This document shows, piece by piece, positions 31,718-41,260 of a stretch of 64,000 nt of DNA. The notes under the pieces are model-generated. The model saw only the letters and a list, made by a program, of their open reading frames with translations, was not told the DNA's origin and did not search any database. Location of the stretch: contig CAVXLN010000011.1 of NCBI GenBank assembly GCA_963762435.1, positions 1 through 64,000 of the forward strand, in the 5' to 3' direction. The position numbers were made by a program, and so were the translations under genes. The stretch is from JAXDMU01 sp963762435 (GTDB lineage Bacteria > Pseudomonadota > Alphaproteobacteria > ATCC43930 > CGMCC-115725). Numbering within the stretch: position 1 is the first letter of the stretch; every line of letters begins with the position of its first letter.

Positions 31718-32962
31718 CTATCGGAACGGTGCCAGGGCCGCCTGGATATCGGTCAGTGCCACCTCATGCTGCTCGCCCTTGTCGAGATCGCGCAGCATGA
31801 CAATGCCGCGCTCCAGCTCGGCGTCGCCCAGCACCAGCGCTGCCGCGGCATTGAGCCGGTTCGCCTGCTTCATGCGCTTGCCGACATTGCCGCCATAGCC
31901 CATCTCGATGACGAAGCCCGCCTGACGCAGCGTGTGCGCCAGCTTCATCGCCGGCAGCTCGGCAGCGTCACCCACCGGCACGATCGCAATCGGCCGCCTC
32001 TCCGCCGGCGGCGCGCCGGTCAGCATGGCCAGGCGCTCGATGCCGCCGGCCCAGCCGACGGCCGGCAGGTCCGGCCCGCCCATCAGCGCCATCAGTCCGT
32101 CATACCGGCCGCCGCCCAGCACCGTGCCTTGGGCACCCAGCTCCGTGGTGATGAACTCGAATGCCGTGTGGCAGTAATAATCGAGCCCGCGCACCAGCCG
32201 CGGATTGACCGTGAAGCCGATGCCGAGCGCATCGAGCCCGCGTCGGACGGTATCGAAGAAGGTGCCTGATTCGGGATTGAGATAGTCGGCGAAGGAGGGG
32301 GCGCCCACCACGATCTCGCGATCGCCCGGATCCTTGGAATCGAGGATGCGCAGGGGATTGCGCTCGAGCCGGGTGCGGCTGTCTTCGCTCAGGCGCTCGA
32401 GATGGCCCGTGAAATACTCGACCAGCACGGCGCGATAGGCCTGGCGGCTCGCCGTGTCGCCGAGCGTGTTGAGCTCGAGCACGCAGGATTTGAGGATGCC
32501 GAGCTGATCCAGGATGTCGGCGCCCAGTGCGATCACCTCGATATCGGCCTGCGGCTGGGCCGGGCCGATCAGCTCGACCCCGATCTGGCTGAATTGCCGA
32601 TAGCGTCCCTTCTGCGGCCGCTCATAGCGGAACATGGCGCCGGCATAGAAGAATTTGAGCGGCAGGGATTGCGTGAGCCCGTTCGACATGACGGCGCGCG
32701 CGACCGCGGCGGTACCCTCGGGCCGGAGCGTGATCTCGTCGCCGCCGCGATCCTTGAAGCTGTACATCTCCTTGGAGACGATGTCGCTCGTCTCGCCGAT
32801 CGGCCGCGTGAAGACCTCGGTGAACTCGAAGATCGGCGTCGCGATCTCGCCGAAGCCATAGCGCTCGGCGCTGAGCCGGGCGGTCTCGATGACACGTCTC
32901 TGGCGGCGGGCTTCGGCAGGCAGCACATCCTGCGTCCCGCGCACCGCTTGCAGCTGGGCCAT
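31718..32962 (-). CDS. hisS: Histidyl-tRNA synthetase
   Basis: Class II synthetase, 414 residues. N terminus QAVRGTQDVLP, motif 2 in AMFRYERPQKGRYRQFSQIG, the His-specific block LVRGLDYYCHTAFEF, the GGGRYDGL glycine loop, and motif 3 GWAGGIERLAML; a C-terminal anticodon-binding domain follows. The ATG at 32962 (MAQLQAV) has GAGAGA upstream and is chosen over a TTG at 32974. Transcribed leftward after ispG (66 bp gap). Confidence 0.97.
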   Translation of the reverse strand: MAQLQAVRGTQDVLPAEARRQRRVIETARLSAERYGFGEIATPIFEFTEVFTRPIGETSDIVSKEMYSFKDRGGDEITLRPEGTAAVARAVMSNGLTQSLPLKFFYAGAMFRYERPQKGRYRQFSQIGVELIGPAQPQADIEVIALGADILDQLGILKSCVLELNTLGDTASRQAYRAVLVEYFTGHLERLSEDSRTRLERNPLRILDSKDPGDREIVVGAPSFADYLNPESGTFFDTVRRGLDALGIGFTVNPRLVRGLDYYCHTAFEFITTELGAQGTVLGGGRYDGLMALMGGPDLPAVGWAGGIERLAMLTGAPPAERRPIAIVPVGDAAELPAMKLAHTLRQAGFVIEMGYGGNVGKRMKQANRLNAAAALVLGDAELERGIVMLRDLDKGEQHEVALTDIQAALAPFR

Positions 32963-33028
32963 GATTTCTCTCAATCGCCTGAGCGGCCCCTTGCCAGGGC
33001 CGCCGAACCGGGAAAAGCGCTGAAGCGG

Positions 33029-34150
33029 CTATTCCGCCGCTTCTGCCGCTGCCTTTTCGGCCTCGATCTGGGCCGCCTTCTGCTCGACCAGATGCACCAG
33101 ATGGTCGACGATGTTCTGGTCCTTGAGCCGATGGTCCGGTTGGCCGGCGATATAGACTTGATGCGTGTTGTTGCCGCCGCCGGTGAAGCCGATATCGGTC
33201 TCGCGCGCCTCGCCCGGGCCGTTCACGACGCAACCGATCACCGACACCGTCATCGGCGTGGTGATATGGGCCAGGCGCTCTTCCAGCACCTCGACCGTCT
33301 TGATCACCTGGAAATTCTGCCGCGCGCAAGATGGGCACGAGATGAGCGTGACGCCGCGGCGCCGAAGCCCCAGCGCCTTCAGCATGTCGTAGCCGACCTT
33401 GACCTCCTCGACCGGATCGGCCGAGAGCGAGACGCGGATCGTGTCGCCGATGCCGGCCCAGAGCAGGGAACCCATGCCAATCGACGACTTGATCGTGCCC
33501 ATGCGGAGAGCGCCGGCCTCGGTGACGCCGAGATGCAGCGGATAGTCGCACGCCTCGGACAGCGCCTGGTAGGCCGCCACAGCGAGGAACACGTCGGACG
33601 CCTTGCACGAGATCTTGAACTCGAAGAAGTCGTTATCCTCGAGGATCTTGGCGTGATTGAGCGCCGATTCGACCATGGCTTCCGGACAGGGCTCGCCATA
33701 GCGCTCCAGAAGCTCGCGCTCGAGCGAGCCGGCATTGACGCCGATGCGCATCGAGCAGCCATGGTCCTTGGCCGCCTTCACCACCTCGCGCACGCGCTCG
33801 GCCGAGCCGATATTGCCGGGATTGATGCGCAGGCACGCGGCGCCGGCCTTGGCGGCCTCGATCGCGCGCTTATAGTGGAAATGGATGTCGGCCACGATCG
33901 GCACCGGCGAGGCGCGCACGATCTCCGGCAGCGCCGCCGTCGATTCCTCGTCGGGGCAGGAGACGCGGACGATATCGGCACCAGCGGCGGCGGCGGCCGC
34001 CACCTGCTCGATCGTCGCCTTGGCATCGCTCGTCAGCGTGTTGGTCATGGTCTGCACCGAGATCGGCGCATCGCCGCCGACCAGCACATTGCCGACCCTG
34101 ATCTGACGACTCTTGCGCCGTTGAATATCGCGATACGGGCGCACGCTCAT
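33029..34150 (-). CDS. ispG: 4-hydroxy-3-methylbut-2-en-1-yl diphosphate synthase
   Basis: [4Fe-4S] enzyme of the MEP isoprenoid pathway converting MEcPP to HMBPP. 373 residues: TIM-barrel N terminus (VQTMTNTLTSDAKAT, RINPGNIG), and the cluster region with SCPSCARQNFQVIKTVE, GCVVNGPGEA and DIGFTGGGNN. Start at 34150 (MSVRPYRDI) follows GGAAG. The charged AEKAAAEAAE tail is variable in the family. The MEP route is consistent with an alphaproteobacterium. Confidence 0.97.
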   Translation of the reverse strand: MSVRPYRDIQRRKSRQIRVGNVLVGGDAPISVQTMTNTLTSDAKATIEQVAAAAAAGADIVRVSCPDEESTAALPEIVRASPVPIVADIHFHYKRAIEAAKAGAACLRINPGNIGSAERVREVVKAAKDHGCSMRIGVNAGSLERELLERYGEPCPEAMVESALNHAKILEDNDFFEFKISCKASDVFLAVAAYQALSEACDYPLHLGVTEAGALRMGTIKSSIGMGSLLWAGIGDTIRVSLSADPVEEVKVGYDMLKALGLRRRGVTLISCPSCARQNFQVIKTVEVLEERLAHITTPMTVSVIGCVVNGPGEARETDIGFTGGGNNTHQVYIAGQPDHRLKDQNIVDHLVHLVEQKAAQIEAEKAAAEAAE

Positions 34151-34261
34151 GGTCAAGACTTCCGTTTGTGAACCGGTCAGGATGTCATATAGCGCGTTTG
34201 ATGGGGCGGCAAAAGCCTGGGCGCAGGCGGGGCTCGCCTGTCCCAGGCTCAAACCGGGCCG

Positions 34262-35362
34262 TCAATGCGCTTGTGTCGCGGCCGGTTCGGATGCCGCATT
34301 CGGGCTCGGCGCGGGTGTCGGAGTCGGCGGGTTCAGCAGGCGCTCGGGCCGCAGCGACATCGTCTTCACCTGGCCGGTCTCGCCGATCGGCGGCAATTGT
34401 TTGCCATCGACTTCGACCTGCAGCGCGCCGGCGCTGCCGATCCGCATCGTCAGATCGTCCTTCTCCGTATAATAGACATCGCCCTTCTTCAACAGCCGGT
34501 TCAGCACGACCTTCGGCCCGTCCTTGACGGTGATCCAGGTCGTGGCGGTGGCCTTCAGCACGACGCGGCCATGCGCATCGGGATTGCCGAAGACATGCTG
34601 ATCGGGCTTGGCGGCGTCGGGGCCGGGCGTCGCCGCCCCGGCTTGCGTCGCATCCGGTGTCGGCGTGGCGCTCGGCAGCGGCGTGGGGACAGGAGCGGGC
34701 GCTGCCGTCACGACAGCCGGATGCGGCACCGTGCTCGGGATCGCCGGCGGCGCCGGCGTAGCCCCCGTGATCGGCGCCGGCTGGGCGCCGGCATCGGCGG
34801 CAGTGGACGGGGTCGTCGGATGCAGCGTCGGCGGCTCGATGGTCGGCGGCGGCAGCATGCGAGTCGGCACCGGTTCGACCGACGGCGGTGCGCCATGGGT
34901 GCCGGACGAGACATAGTACCAGGTGCCGTAACCCAGCACGCACAGCAGGATGGCGATCAGGAACAGCCCGCCGCCCGGAATGCCGCGATCGGTCAGCGGC
35001 ACGGGGAAGGCGAGCTCCGCCTTGGCGTGCAGCCCGGTCTTCTCGTCGCGGAACCGGCGCACCAGCTCGGCGCCGTCGAGGCCGAGATATTCGGCATAGG
35101 CCCTGAGGAAACCGGTCGCGTATGTGGGGCCCGGCAATCCGGCGACCGAGTTGCGCTCCAGCGCCTCGAGATAGTCGGGCCGGATCCTGAGGGCGGCACC
35201 GACATCACGAATGTCCCAACCGAGCCCTTCGCGGGTCTGGCGCAGCAACCCTCCGGCCGTATTGTCGCGGGCCGGCTCGGCCGGTTCGCCGCCATCTGCC
35301 TCGGTCGCCGCCAGCGCGCCGCCCGGCGCTCGATTCCGCGTTTTCTGCTTAAACATTGCCAT
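34262..35362 (-). CDS. RodZ-like HTH membrane protein
   Basis: A 366-residue bitopic protein. Cytoplasmic N terminus with an HTH_25 (Xre-like) domain about 35-105 (LLRQTREGLGWDIRDVGAALR, RNSVAGLPGPTYATGFLRAYA), one membrane helix about 128-148 (GGGLFLIAILLCVLGYGTWYY), a 100-residue Pro/Thr/Ala-rich periplasmic spacer, and a C-terminal DUF4115 beta domain (TTWITVKDGPKVVLNRLLKKG). This is RodZ architecture, which links MreB to the wall machinery; the spacer is low complexity. It lies upstream of ispG on the same strand, a common pairing. Confidence 0.9.
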   Translation of the reverse strand: MAMFKQKTRNRAPGGALAATEADGGEPAEPARDNTAGGLLRQTREGLGWDIRDVGAALRIRPDYLEALERNSVAGLPGPTYATGFLRAYAEYLGLDGAELVRRFRDEKTGLHAKAELAFPVPLTDRGIPGGGLFLIAILLCVLGYGTWYYVSSGTHGAPPSVEPVPTRMLPPPTIEPPTLHPTTPSTAADAGAQPAPITGATPAPPAIPSTVPHPAVVTAAPAPVPTPLPSATPTPDATQAGAATPGPDAAKPDQHVFGNPDAHGRVVLKATATTWITVKDGPKVVLNRLLKKGDVYYTEKDDLTMRIGSAGALQVEVDGKQLPPIGETGQVKTMSLRPERLLNPPTPTPAPSPNAASEPAATQAH

Positions 35363-35452
35363 GCGCTAAAACCTGTTCTTCACCCTGCCGGGCGGTATTC
35401 TCGCCTCTTCTTATCAGCTTTGCCGCACCGCGCCCAGGGCGTGCCGACGCCG

Positions 35453-37732
35453 TTATAGGCTCACATCATGATCGTGTGCAAAACAGCGCAGCTTCTCGCG
35501 TAGGCTGTGGTCCGGCAGGCCGAGCTGACTTGCGAGATAGTGCTGGAGCGGCTCCAGCACCAGGCTGCGCACCATCGCCTTGACCGGGCCGATCGCCGAG
35601 GGCGCCATGCTCAGGCTGCGGAATCCCAACCCGATGAGCGCCATCGCCTCGATCGGGCTGCCGGCCATCTCGCCGCACAGCGACAGCGGCACGCGAGCGG
35701 CATCGGCGATCCGCACGATCTCGGCGAGGCAGGCGAGGGCGGCCGGCGACAGCGCGTCATAGCGGTCGGCGAGGCGCGCATTGCCGCGATCCTTGGCGAA
35801 CAGGAACTGCAAGAGGTCGTTCGAGCCGATCGAGATGAAATCGGCCTGCCGGCACAGCGCCGGCAGTTGCCAGATCAGCGACGGCACCTCGAGCATGGCG
35901 CCGACGCGCAGCCGCTTGGGGATTTTCAAGCCGCGGCGCTGGGCGCCCGCCGCCTCGAGCGCCAGGATGCCGCGCGCCGCCGCGAACTCGGCCGCCTCGG
36001 CGATCATCGGGAACATGATCGAAACCGGCCGCCCGTCGGCCGCGATCAGGATCGCGCGCAGCTGCTGGCGCAGCATGGCCGGCCGGTCGAGGGCAATGCG
36101 GATGGCGCGCCAGCCCATGGCGGGATTCTCTTCAGCCATGTCGGGCAGATAGGGCAGCACCTTGTCGCCGCCGATATCGAGCGTGCGGAACACGACCGGC
36201 CGGCCGCCCGACTGGTCGATCACCCGGCGATAGAGATCGGCCTGGTCGCCGACCGAGGGGAAGGTGTTGCGCACCATGAAGGGCAGCTCGGTGCGGTAGA
36301 GCCCGATGCCGTCGGCGCCGGTCGCCACGAGCGCCGGCAGATCGATCAGCAGCCCGGCATTCATATGCAGCGCCACCGTCACGCCATCGAGCGTGGTCGC
36401 CGGCAGGCCTCTCAGTGCCTGATAATGCAGCCGGCGGCTCGATTGCTCGGCGAGCGACTGCTCGACCTGCTGCAGAATATCCTCGCTCGGCCGGATCAGG
36501 ATCTGGGCATTGTCGCCATCGACGATGATTTGATCGCCTTCCTCGACATTGAGGAGCGCGTCCTTGACCCGTCCCACGACCGGAATATCGAGCGCGCGGG
36601 CCACGATCGCGACATGCGAGGTGGGCGAGCCTTCCTCCAGCACCAGCGCCCGGATCTTGCCGCGCTCGTAATCGAGCAGCTCCGCCGGCCCCATCGTGCG
36701 CGCGACCAGCACCACATCGTCGGGCAACGCCACGCCGGCCGCGGTCACGGCCTCGCCCGAGAGATGGTGCTGCAGCCGGTTCGCCAGATCCTCGAGATCG
36801 GTCAGCCGCTCGCGGATATAGGGATCGGTGATCTGGTTCATGCGGGCGCGCGTGTCGTCGCGCACCTTCTGCGCCGCCGCCTCGGCGGTCAGGCCGCTCT
36901 TGATCGCCTCGCGAATCCGGCCGAGCCAGCCGCGATCCTCGGCGAACATGCGATAGGTGTCGAGAATATCGTGATGCTCGCCGCCATCGCCGAGATCGGA
37001 TGCCGCGAAGAGCGCATCGATCGCGCGATGCATCTCGGCCGTGGCGCGGCCGAGGCGGTCGAGCTCGAGCTCCGGATTGTCCGCCACGACCTGGCGGATG
37101 ACGATGCTCGGCTGGTGCAGCACGGCGGTGCCGATCGCGAGGCCGGGATTGAGCCGGACACCGTCGAGCCGGTGCGGCAGCGTCGCGATGCCGTCGGTCC
37201 GGTGAAGCTCGGCCGGCGACACGATGCCGCCGCCGGCGACCAGCTCGGCCAGCACCATGGCGACCGTCTGCAGCGCCTCGATCTCCTCGTCGGCATAAAG
37301 GCGCGGATCGCGATTTTGCACGACCAGCACGCCGGTCACCTTGCCCTGGCGCAGGATCGGCACGCCCATCAGCGACTGATAGATCTCCTCGCCCGTCTCC
37401 GGGCGATAGGCGAAGTCGGGATGGCTTTGCGCATCGCTCAAGGCGAGCGGCCGGGCGGTCGCCCCAATGATGCCGACCAGGCCTTCGCCGAGCCTGAGCC
37501 GCGTGCGATGGACCGATTCGGGGAACAGGCCCTCCGTCGCGCTCAGCTCCAGGATGTCGCCGGCACGCATGAGATATGTCGAGCAGACCTCCGCCTCCAT
37601 GTCGGCGGCGATGATCTTCACGACCTGGTCGAGCTGCTCCTGCGCCGTGCCCGGGCCGGCCATGACATCGCGCAGCCGGCCGAGCAAACGGCGGGCGCCG
37701 CTGAGCTCAATGCGCTGATCCATCACCGTCAT
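35453..37732 (-). CDS. ptsP: Phosphoenolpyruvate-protein phosphotransferase PtsP (EI-Ntr)
   Basis: First component of the nitrogen-related phosphotransferase relay, which senses glutamine through its GAF domain and phosphorylates NPr. 759 residues: GAF domain about 15-160 (LVGIIGATARPLALSDAQSHPDF), N-terminal EI domain, phospho-His loop LEEGSPTSHVAIVARAL, and the PEP-binding barrel with GLYRTELPFMVR and ISIGSNDLLQFLFAKDRG near the end. Full length. Partner genes ptsN and npr are not in the window. It sits between the nitronate monooxygenase and RodZ-like genes in the lysC-prfA block. Confidence 0.95.
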   Translation of the reverse strand: MTVMDQRIELSGARRLLGRLRDVMAGPGTAQEQLDQVVKIIAADMEAEVCSTYLMRAGDILELSATEGLFPESVHRTRLRLGEGLVGIIGATARPLALSDAQSHPDFAYRPETGEEIYQSLMGVPILRQGKVTGVLVVQNRDPRLYADEEIEALQTVAMVLAELVAGGGIVSPAELHRTDGIATLPHRLDGVRLNPGLAIGTAVLHQPSIVIRQVVADNPELELDRLGRATAEMHRAIDALFAASDLGDGGEHHDILDTYRMFAEDRGWLGRIREAIKSGLTAEAAAQKVRDDTRARMNQITDPYIRERLTDLEDLANRLQHHLSGEAVTAAGVALPDDVVLVARTMGPAELLDYERGKIRALVLEEGSPTSHVAIVARALDIPVVGRVKDALLNVEEGDQIIVDGDNAQILIRPSEDILQQVEQSLAEQSSRRLHYQALRGLPATTLDGVTVALHMNAGLLIDLPALVATGADGIGLYRTELPFMVRNTFPSVGDQADLYRRVIDQSGGRPVVFRTLDIGGDKVLPYLPDMAEENPAMGWRAIRIALDRPAMLRQQLRAILIAADGRPVSIMFPMIAEAAEFAAARGILALEAAGAQRRGLKIPKRLRVGAMLEVPSLIWQLPALCRQADFISIGSNDLLQFLFAKDRGNARLADRYDALSPAALACLAEIVRIADAARVPLSLCGEMAGSPIEAMALIGLGFRSLSMAPSAIGPVKAMVRSLVLEPLQHYLASQLGLPDHSLREKLRCFAHDHDVSL

Positions 37733-37857
37733 GGTCGCTCACTTGGATGAAGAGGCCCCAGCGCGACATGTGGCCGGCAAGTGCCCGAATCAAGGCATCA
37801 GCGACAGACTAGCCGATCGGCAATCGGCGTGCCATGAAAGCGTGGCATGCACGATGT

Positions 37858-38937
37858 TCAGCGGCGCTGGCGCAACGCCTCGATCGCCTGGTCCAGCAGC
37901 TCCCGCAGGATCCCCTCGGTGCTCTGCTCGCGCGTGACGAGCCCGACGCTCTGGCCGGCCATGACCGAGCCGGTCTCGATATCGCCGTCGATGACCGCGC
38001 GTCGCAGGGCGCCGGCCCAGAAATGCTCGATCTCGAGCTGCGCATCCTTCTGGTTGAGCTCGCCGCGATCGAATTTCCCGATAACCTCGCGCTGCGCTTC
38101 CATGAAACGCGCCGTGTTGGCATTGGCAAGCGCGCGCACCGGGATGACCGGGAAGCGCGAATCGAGCTGGATCGAGGGCACGGCATCGCGGGCGGAGGCG
38201 CGGATGAAGCTGCGTTTGAAATTGGGATGCGCGATCAATTCGGTGGCGCAGACGAAGCGCGTGCCCAGCTGCACACCCGATGCCCCCATCTCGAGATAGG
38301 ACAAGATCGCCTCGCCGCGCCCGATTCCGCCGGCGACGAAGACCGGCACCTCGGTGATGTTGGGCAGGATCTCTTGGGCCAGCACGCTGGTCGAGACCGG
38401 GCCGATATGGCCGCCGGCCTCCATGCCCTCGATGATCAGCGCATCGACGCCCATGCGCACGAGCTTCTTGGCCAGCACCAGTGCCGGCGCGAAGCACAGC
38501 GCCTTGCAGCCGCCTCGGCGGATCTGCTGGATCGCGGCCGACGGCGGCAGGCCGCCCGCCAGCACGATATGGCTGACGCCGCGGCCGAGGGCCGTCTCGA
38601 TCAATTCCGACAGCTGCGGATGGAGCGTGATGAGGTTGACGCCGAACGGCCGGTCGGTCAGCGCCTTGGTGCCGTCGATCTCTGCCGCGAGCAGATCGGG
38701 GCTCATCGAGCCGGACGCGATCACACCGAAGCCGCCGGCCTCTGAGATGGCAGCGACGAGATGCCGCTCGCTCACCCAGCTCATAGCGCCGCCCATGATG
38801 GCGTATTCGCTGCCGAGGAGCTCACGCCCGCGACGCCAGAGCGCATCGAGCTTGGCATGCGGCCCTGCCGGCATGAAGGGCCGAGCGGACTCGATCCCGG
38901 CCCGCTTGGGTTCGTCTAGCTCGATCGATTGCCCCAT
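37858..38937 (-). CDS. Nitronate monooxygenase (2-nitropropane dioxygenase-like)
   Basis: A 359-residue FMN TIM-barrel enzyme. YAIMGGAMSWVSERHLVAAISEAGGFG is the conserved FMN/phosphate entry region; LIIEGMEAGGHIGP carries the conserved His, and VPVFVAGGIGRGEAILSYLEMGA closes the phosphate site. It may oxidise alkyl nitronates or act as a related FabK-type enoyl reductase; the family is broad. Start at 38937 (MGQSIELDEP) is 7 bp after the lysC stop, so cotranscription is likely. The longer frame upstream lies inside lysC and is rejected. Confidence 0.9.
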   Translation of the reverse strand: MGQSIELDEPKRAGIESARPFMPAGPHAKLDALWRRGRELLGSEYAIMGGAMSWVSERHLVAAISEAGGFGVIASGSMSPDLLAAEIDGTKALTDRPFGVNLITLHPQLSELIETALGRGVSHIVLAGGLPPSAAIQQIRRGGCKALCFAPALVLAKKLVRMGVDALIIEGMEAGGHIGPVSTSVLAQEILPNITEVPVFVAGGIGRGEAILSYLEMGASGVQLGTRFVCATELIAHPNFKRSFIRASARDAVPSIQLDSRFPVIPVRALANANTARFMEAQREVIGKFDRGELNQKDAQLEIEHFWAGALRRAVIDGDIETGSVMAGQSVGLVTREQSTEGILRELLDQAIEALRQRR

Positions 38938-38944
38938 CGCGCCA

Positions 38945-40168
38945 TCAGTTGCAGTCGAGACCGTAGGCAGTATGGAGTGCCCGGAGCGCCAGCTCCAGAT
39001 ATTCCTCCGCAACGAGAACGCTAACCTTGATCTCGCTCGTCGAGATGACCTGGATGTTGATGCCCTTTTCCGCAAGCGTGCTGAACATCTTCTGGGCCAC
39101 GCCGGCATGGCTGCGCATGCCGACGCCGATGACGGAAAGCTTGGCGACATTGGCGTCGGACGCGAGCTCCACGAAATCGAGCAGCTCGCTGCGCGCACCC
39201 TCCAGCACCTTGACCGCGCGCTTCAAATCGGTTTTGGACACGGTGAAGGTGAGGTCGGTCGCCGCCCCGTCCGGCGAGACATTCTGCACGATCATGTCGA
39301 CATTGATGTTCGAGTCCGCGAGCGGGCCGAAGATGGCCGCCGCGACTCCGGGGCGGTCGGCCGCCCCGCGCACGGTGATCTTGGCCTCGTCCCGGCTATA
39401 GGCGATGCCGCTCACGACTTGCTTTTCCACGATCTCGTCCTCGCTCACGACCAGCGTGCCCGGCTCGTCGACGAAGCTCGACAGCACCTGCACGCGGACA
39501 TTGTGGTTCATGGCCATTTCGACCGAGCGGGTCTGCAGCACCTTGGCCCCTTGCGAGGCCAGCTCGAGCATCTCCTCGAAGGTGATCTTGTCGAGCTTGG
39601 AGGCGCGGGCGACGATGCGCGGATCGGTCGTATAGACGCCGTCGACATCGGTGAAGATGTCGCAGCGCTCGGCCCCGAAGGCAGCCGCGAGGGCCACGGC
39701 CGAGGTGTCGGAACCGCCGCGGCCCAAGGTGGTGATCCGGCCGTTCTCGGTGCGGCCCTGGAAGCCCGCCACGACCGCGACCTCGCCCTTGGCCGCGCGC
39801 GCCTCGATCTCGCTCAAATCGATGCCGGCGATACGGGCCGTGCCGTGGGCGTCGCTGGTCATGATCGGGATCTGCCAGCCGAGCCAGGAACGCGCCGGCA
39901 CGCCGATATCCTGGAGTGCTATCGCCATGAGGCCAGCCGTCACCTGCTCGCCCGAGGAGACGACCGTGTCGTACTCGCGCGCGTCATGGAGTGCCGCCGT
40001 CTCATTGCACCAGTTGACCAGCTGGTTGGTGGTGCCCGCCATGGCCGAGACGACGACGATCACCTCGTTGCCGGCGTCGACCTCGCGCTTGACGCGCTTG
40101 GCGACGCTCTTGATACGGTCGACATCCTTGACGGATGTGCCGCCGAACTTCTGCACGATACGCGCCAT
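38945..40168 (-). CDS. lysC: Aspartate kinase
   Basis: First step of the aspartate family pathway (Lys, Met, Thr, diaminopimelate). 407 residues: N-terminal kinase signature VQKFGGTSVKDVDRIK, FTDVDGVYTTDPRI, and two C-terminal ACT domains (about 265-400) for feedback regulation by lysine/threonine. Monofunctional, typical length for Alphaproteobacteria. Divergent from ubiG across a palindrome-rich spacer; followed by the nitronate monooxygenase gene. Confidence 0.97.
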   Translation of the reverse strand: MARIVQKFGGTSVKDVDRIKSVAKRVKREVDAGNEVIVVVSAMAGTTNQLVNWCNETAALHDAREYDTVVSSGEQVTAGLMAIALQDIGVPARSWLGWQIPIMTSDAHGTARIAGIDLSEIEARAAKGEVAVVAGFQGRTENGRITTLGRGGSDTSAVALAAAFGAERCDIFTDVDGVYTTDPRIVARASKLDKITFEEMLELASQGAKVLQTRSVEMAMNHNVRVQVLSSFVDEPGTLVVSEDEIVEKQVVSGIAYSRDEAKITVRGAADRPGVAAAIFGPLADSNINVDMIVQNVSPDGAATDLTFTVSKTDLKRAVKVLEGARSELLDFVELASDANVAKLSVIGVGMRSHAGVAQKMFSTLAEKGINIQVISTSEIKVSVLVAEEYLELALRALHTAYGLDCN

Positions 40169-40291
40169 TCTGTGTCTTCAACGCCCCCGAAAACCGGCGA
40201 GCTCGGCGCAGCCCCGCTGATCGCGCCGTGATTGCTCTGTAAAAGGCGGCTATTCATACTCTCCGCCCCGTCGACGACGCAAGCTTACCCC

Positions 40292-40392
40292 CTAGTGTCC
40301 CGATCCTGAAGTTCGAGCTATCGAACTTCAGGTGAATCGGAACACCCAACTTATTGAATCTAGTGTGATTCAGCTTTCGAAATTCGCACTAG
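40292..40392. repeat. 101-bp palindromic element between lysC and ubiG
   Basis: Bounded by CTAGTG (40292) and CACTAG (40387-40392). It contains a perfect hairpin, CCTGAAGTTCGA (40305-40316), loop GCTA, TCGAACTTCAGG (40321-40332), extended outward by GTGTCCCGAT against ATCGGAACAC. A second palindrome spans 40360-40392 and starts with another CTAGTG. TA dinucleotides inside both ends recall IS630-type termini. It may be a miniature transposable element, an operator array for the divergent lysC/ubiG promoters, or both. The ubiG ribosome-binding site follows directly. Confidence 0.65.
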
Positions 40393-40403
40393 ACGCAAGG
40401 AAC

Positions 40404-41159
40404 ATGGCGATCTTGGCCGCTCCCGTACCCGAAAATTCCGCCGATCCCGCCGAGATCCGGCGTTTCGCCGCCATCGCCGAGGGCTGGTGGGACCCGGAGG
40501 GCGAGTTCAAGCCGCTCCACCGGCTCAATCCCACACGTCTCGCCTTCATCCGCGATCATCTGGCCGCACATTTCGGCCGCGACATCCGGGCGAAGCGGCC
40601 GTTCGAGGGGCTCAAGCTCCTCGATATCGGCTGCGGCGGCGGCCTGGTGGCGGAGCCGCTGGCGCGCCTGGGCTTCGCCGTCACCGGCGTCGATGCCGCT
40701 GCCGAAGGGATCGAGATCGCCAGCACCCATGCCAAAGCGCACGGCCTTGCCATCGACTACCGGGTCGGCACGGCCGAGGCGCTCTTCGAGGGGGGTGAGC
40801 AGTTCGATGCGGTGACAGCGCTCGAGATCGTCGAGCATGTCGTGGACCCCGCGGCCTTCCTCGGCACGATCGGCGGGCTCGTCCGTCCGGGCGGTGCCGT
40901 CGTGCTCTCGACCCTGAACCGCACGCCGCGCTCCTGGGCACTCGGCATCGTCGGTGCCGAATATCTTCTGCGCTGGGTGCCGCGCGGGACGCATCGCTGG
41001 TCCAAATTCCTGCGACCATCCGAGCTCGCCGCGGCCGCCCGCCGCGCCGGCCTCGGCGTCGGCGATCTCGCCGGCATGAGCTACGACCCGATGAGTGGCA
41101 CCTGGGCGCTCAGCTGCGATCTCGGCGTCAATTATCTGATGTTTGCGACCAAGGGGTGA
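40404..41159 (+). CDS. ubiG: Ubiquinone biosynthesis O-methyltransferase
   Basis: Catalyses both O-methylations in ubiquinone synthesis. 251 residues: N terminus DPAEIRRFAAIAEGWWDPEG with the WWD motif typical of UbiG, FKPLHRLNPTRLAFI, SAM motif LKLLDIGCGGGLVAEPLARLG, membrane-associated region HRWSKFLRPSEL, and C-terminal NYLMFATKG. ATG 40404 follows AAGGAAC; the frame upstream runs through the palindromic element and is rejected. Divergent from lysC, a common alphaproteobacterial pairing. Confidence 0.96.
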   Translation: MAILAAPVPENSADPAEIRRFAAIAEGWWDPEGEFKPLHRLNPTRLAFIRDHLAAHFGRDIRAKRPFEGLKLLDIGCGGGLVAEPLARLGFAVTGVDAAAEGIEIASTHAKAHGLAIDYRVGTAEALFEGGEQFDAVTALEIVEHVVDPAAFLGTIGGLVRPGGAVVLSTLNRTPRSWALGIVGAEYLLRWVPRGTHRWSKFLRPSELAAAARRAGLGVGDLAGMSYDPMSGTWALSCDLGVNYLMFATKG

Positions 41160-41191
41160 ATTGTCCAGGGCGATCCCCTCATATCCCGCAC

Positions 41192-41209
41192 CCGTCACAT
41201 GACTGACAT
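41192..41209 (+). promoter_or_regulatory. Candidate Pho box upstream of phnD
   Basis: CCGTCAC (41192-41198), four bases, CTGACAT (41203-41209): two heptamers at 11-bp period, matching the PhoB site CTGTCAT-N4-CTGTCAT at 5 and 6 of 7 positions. It is 51 bp before the phnD start. PhoB control of phosphonate uptake is established in related bacteria; this particular site is inferred from pattern only. Confidence 0.5.
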
Positions 41210-41260
41210 CGATAGAGGCTAGCGTCAAAGCGACCGTCGCTTACGCTGCCGGAGGGTGTC

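Noticed and set aside
37826..37856. TGCCA/TGGCA hairpin near the nitronate monooxygenase stop
   Set aside because: Stem of five bases with mismatches and no T tract; too weak for a terminator.
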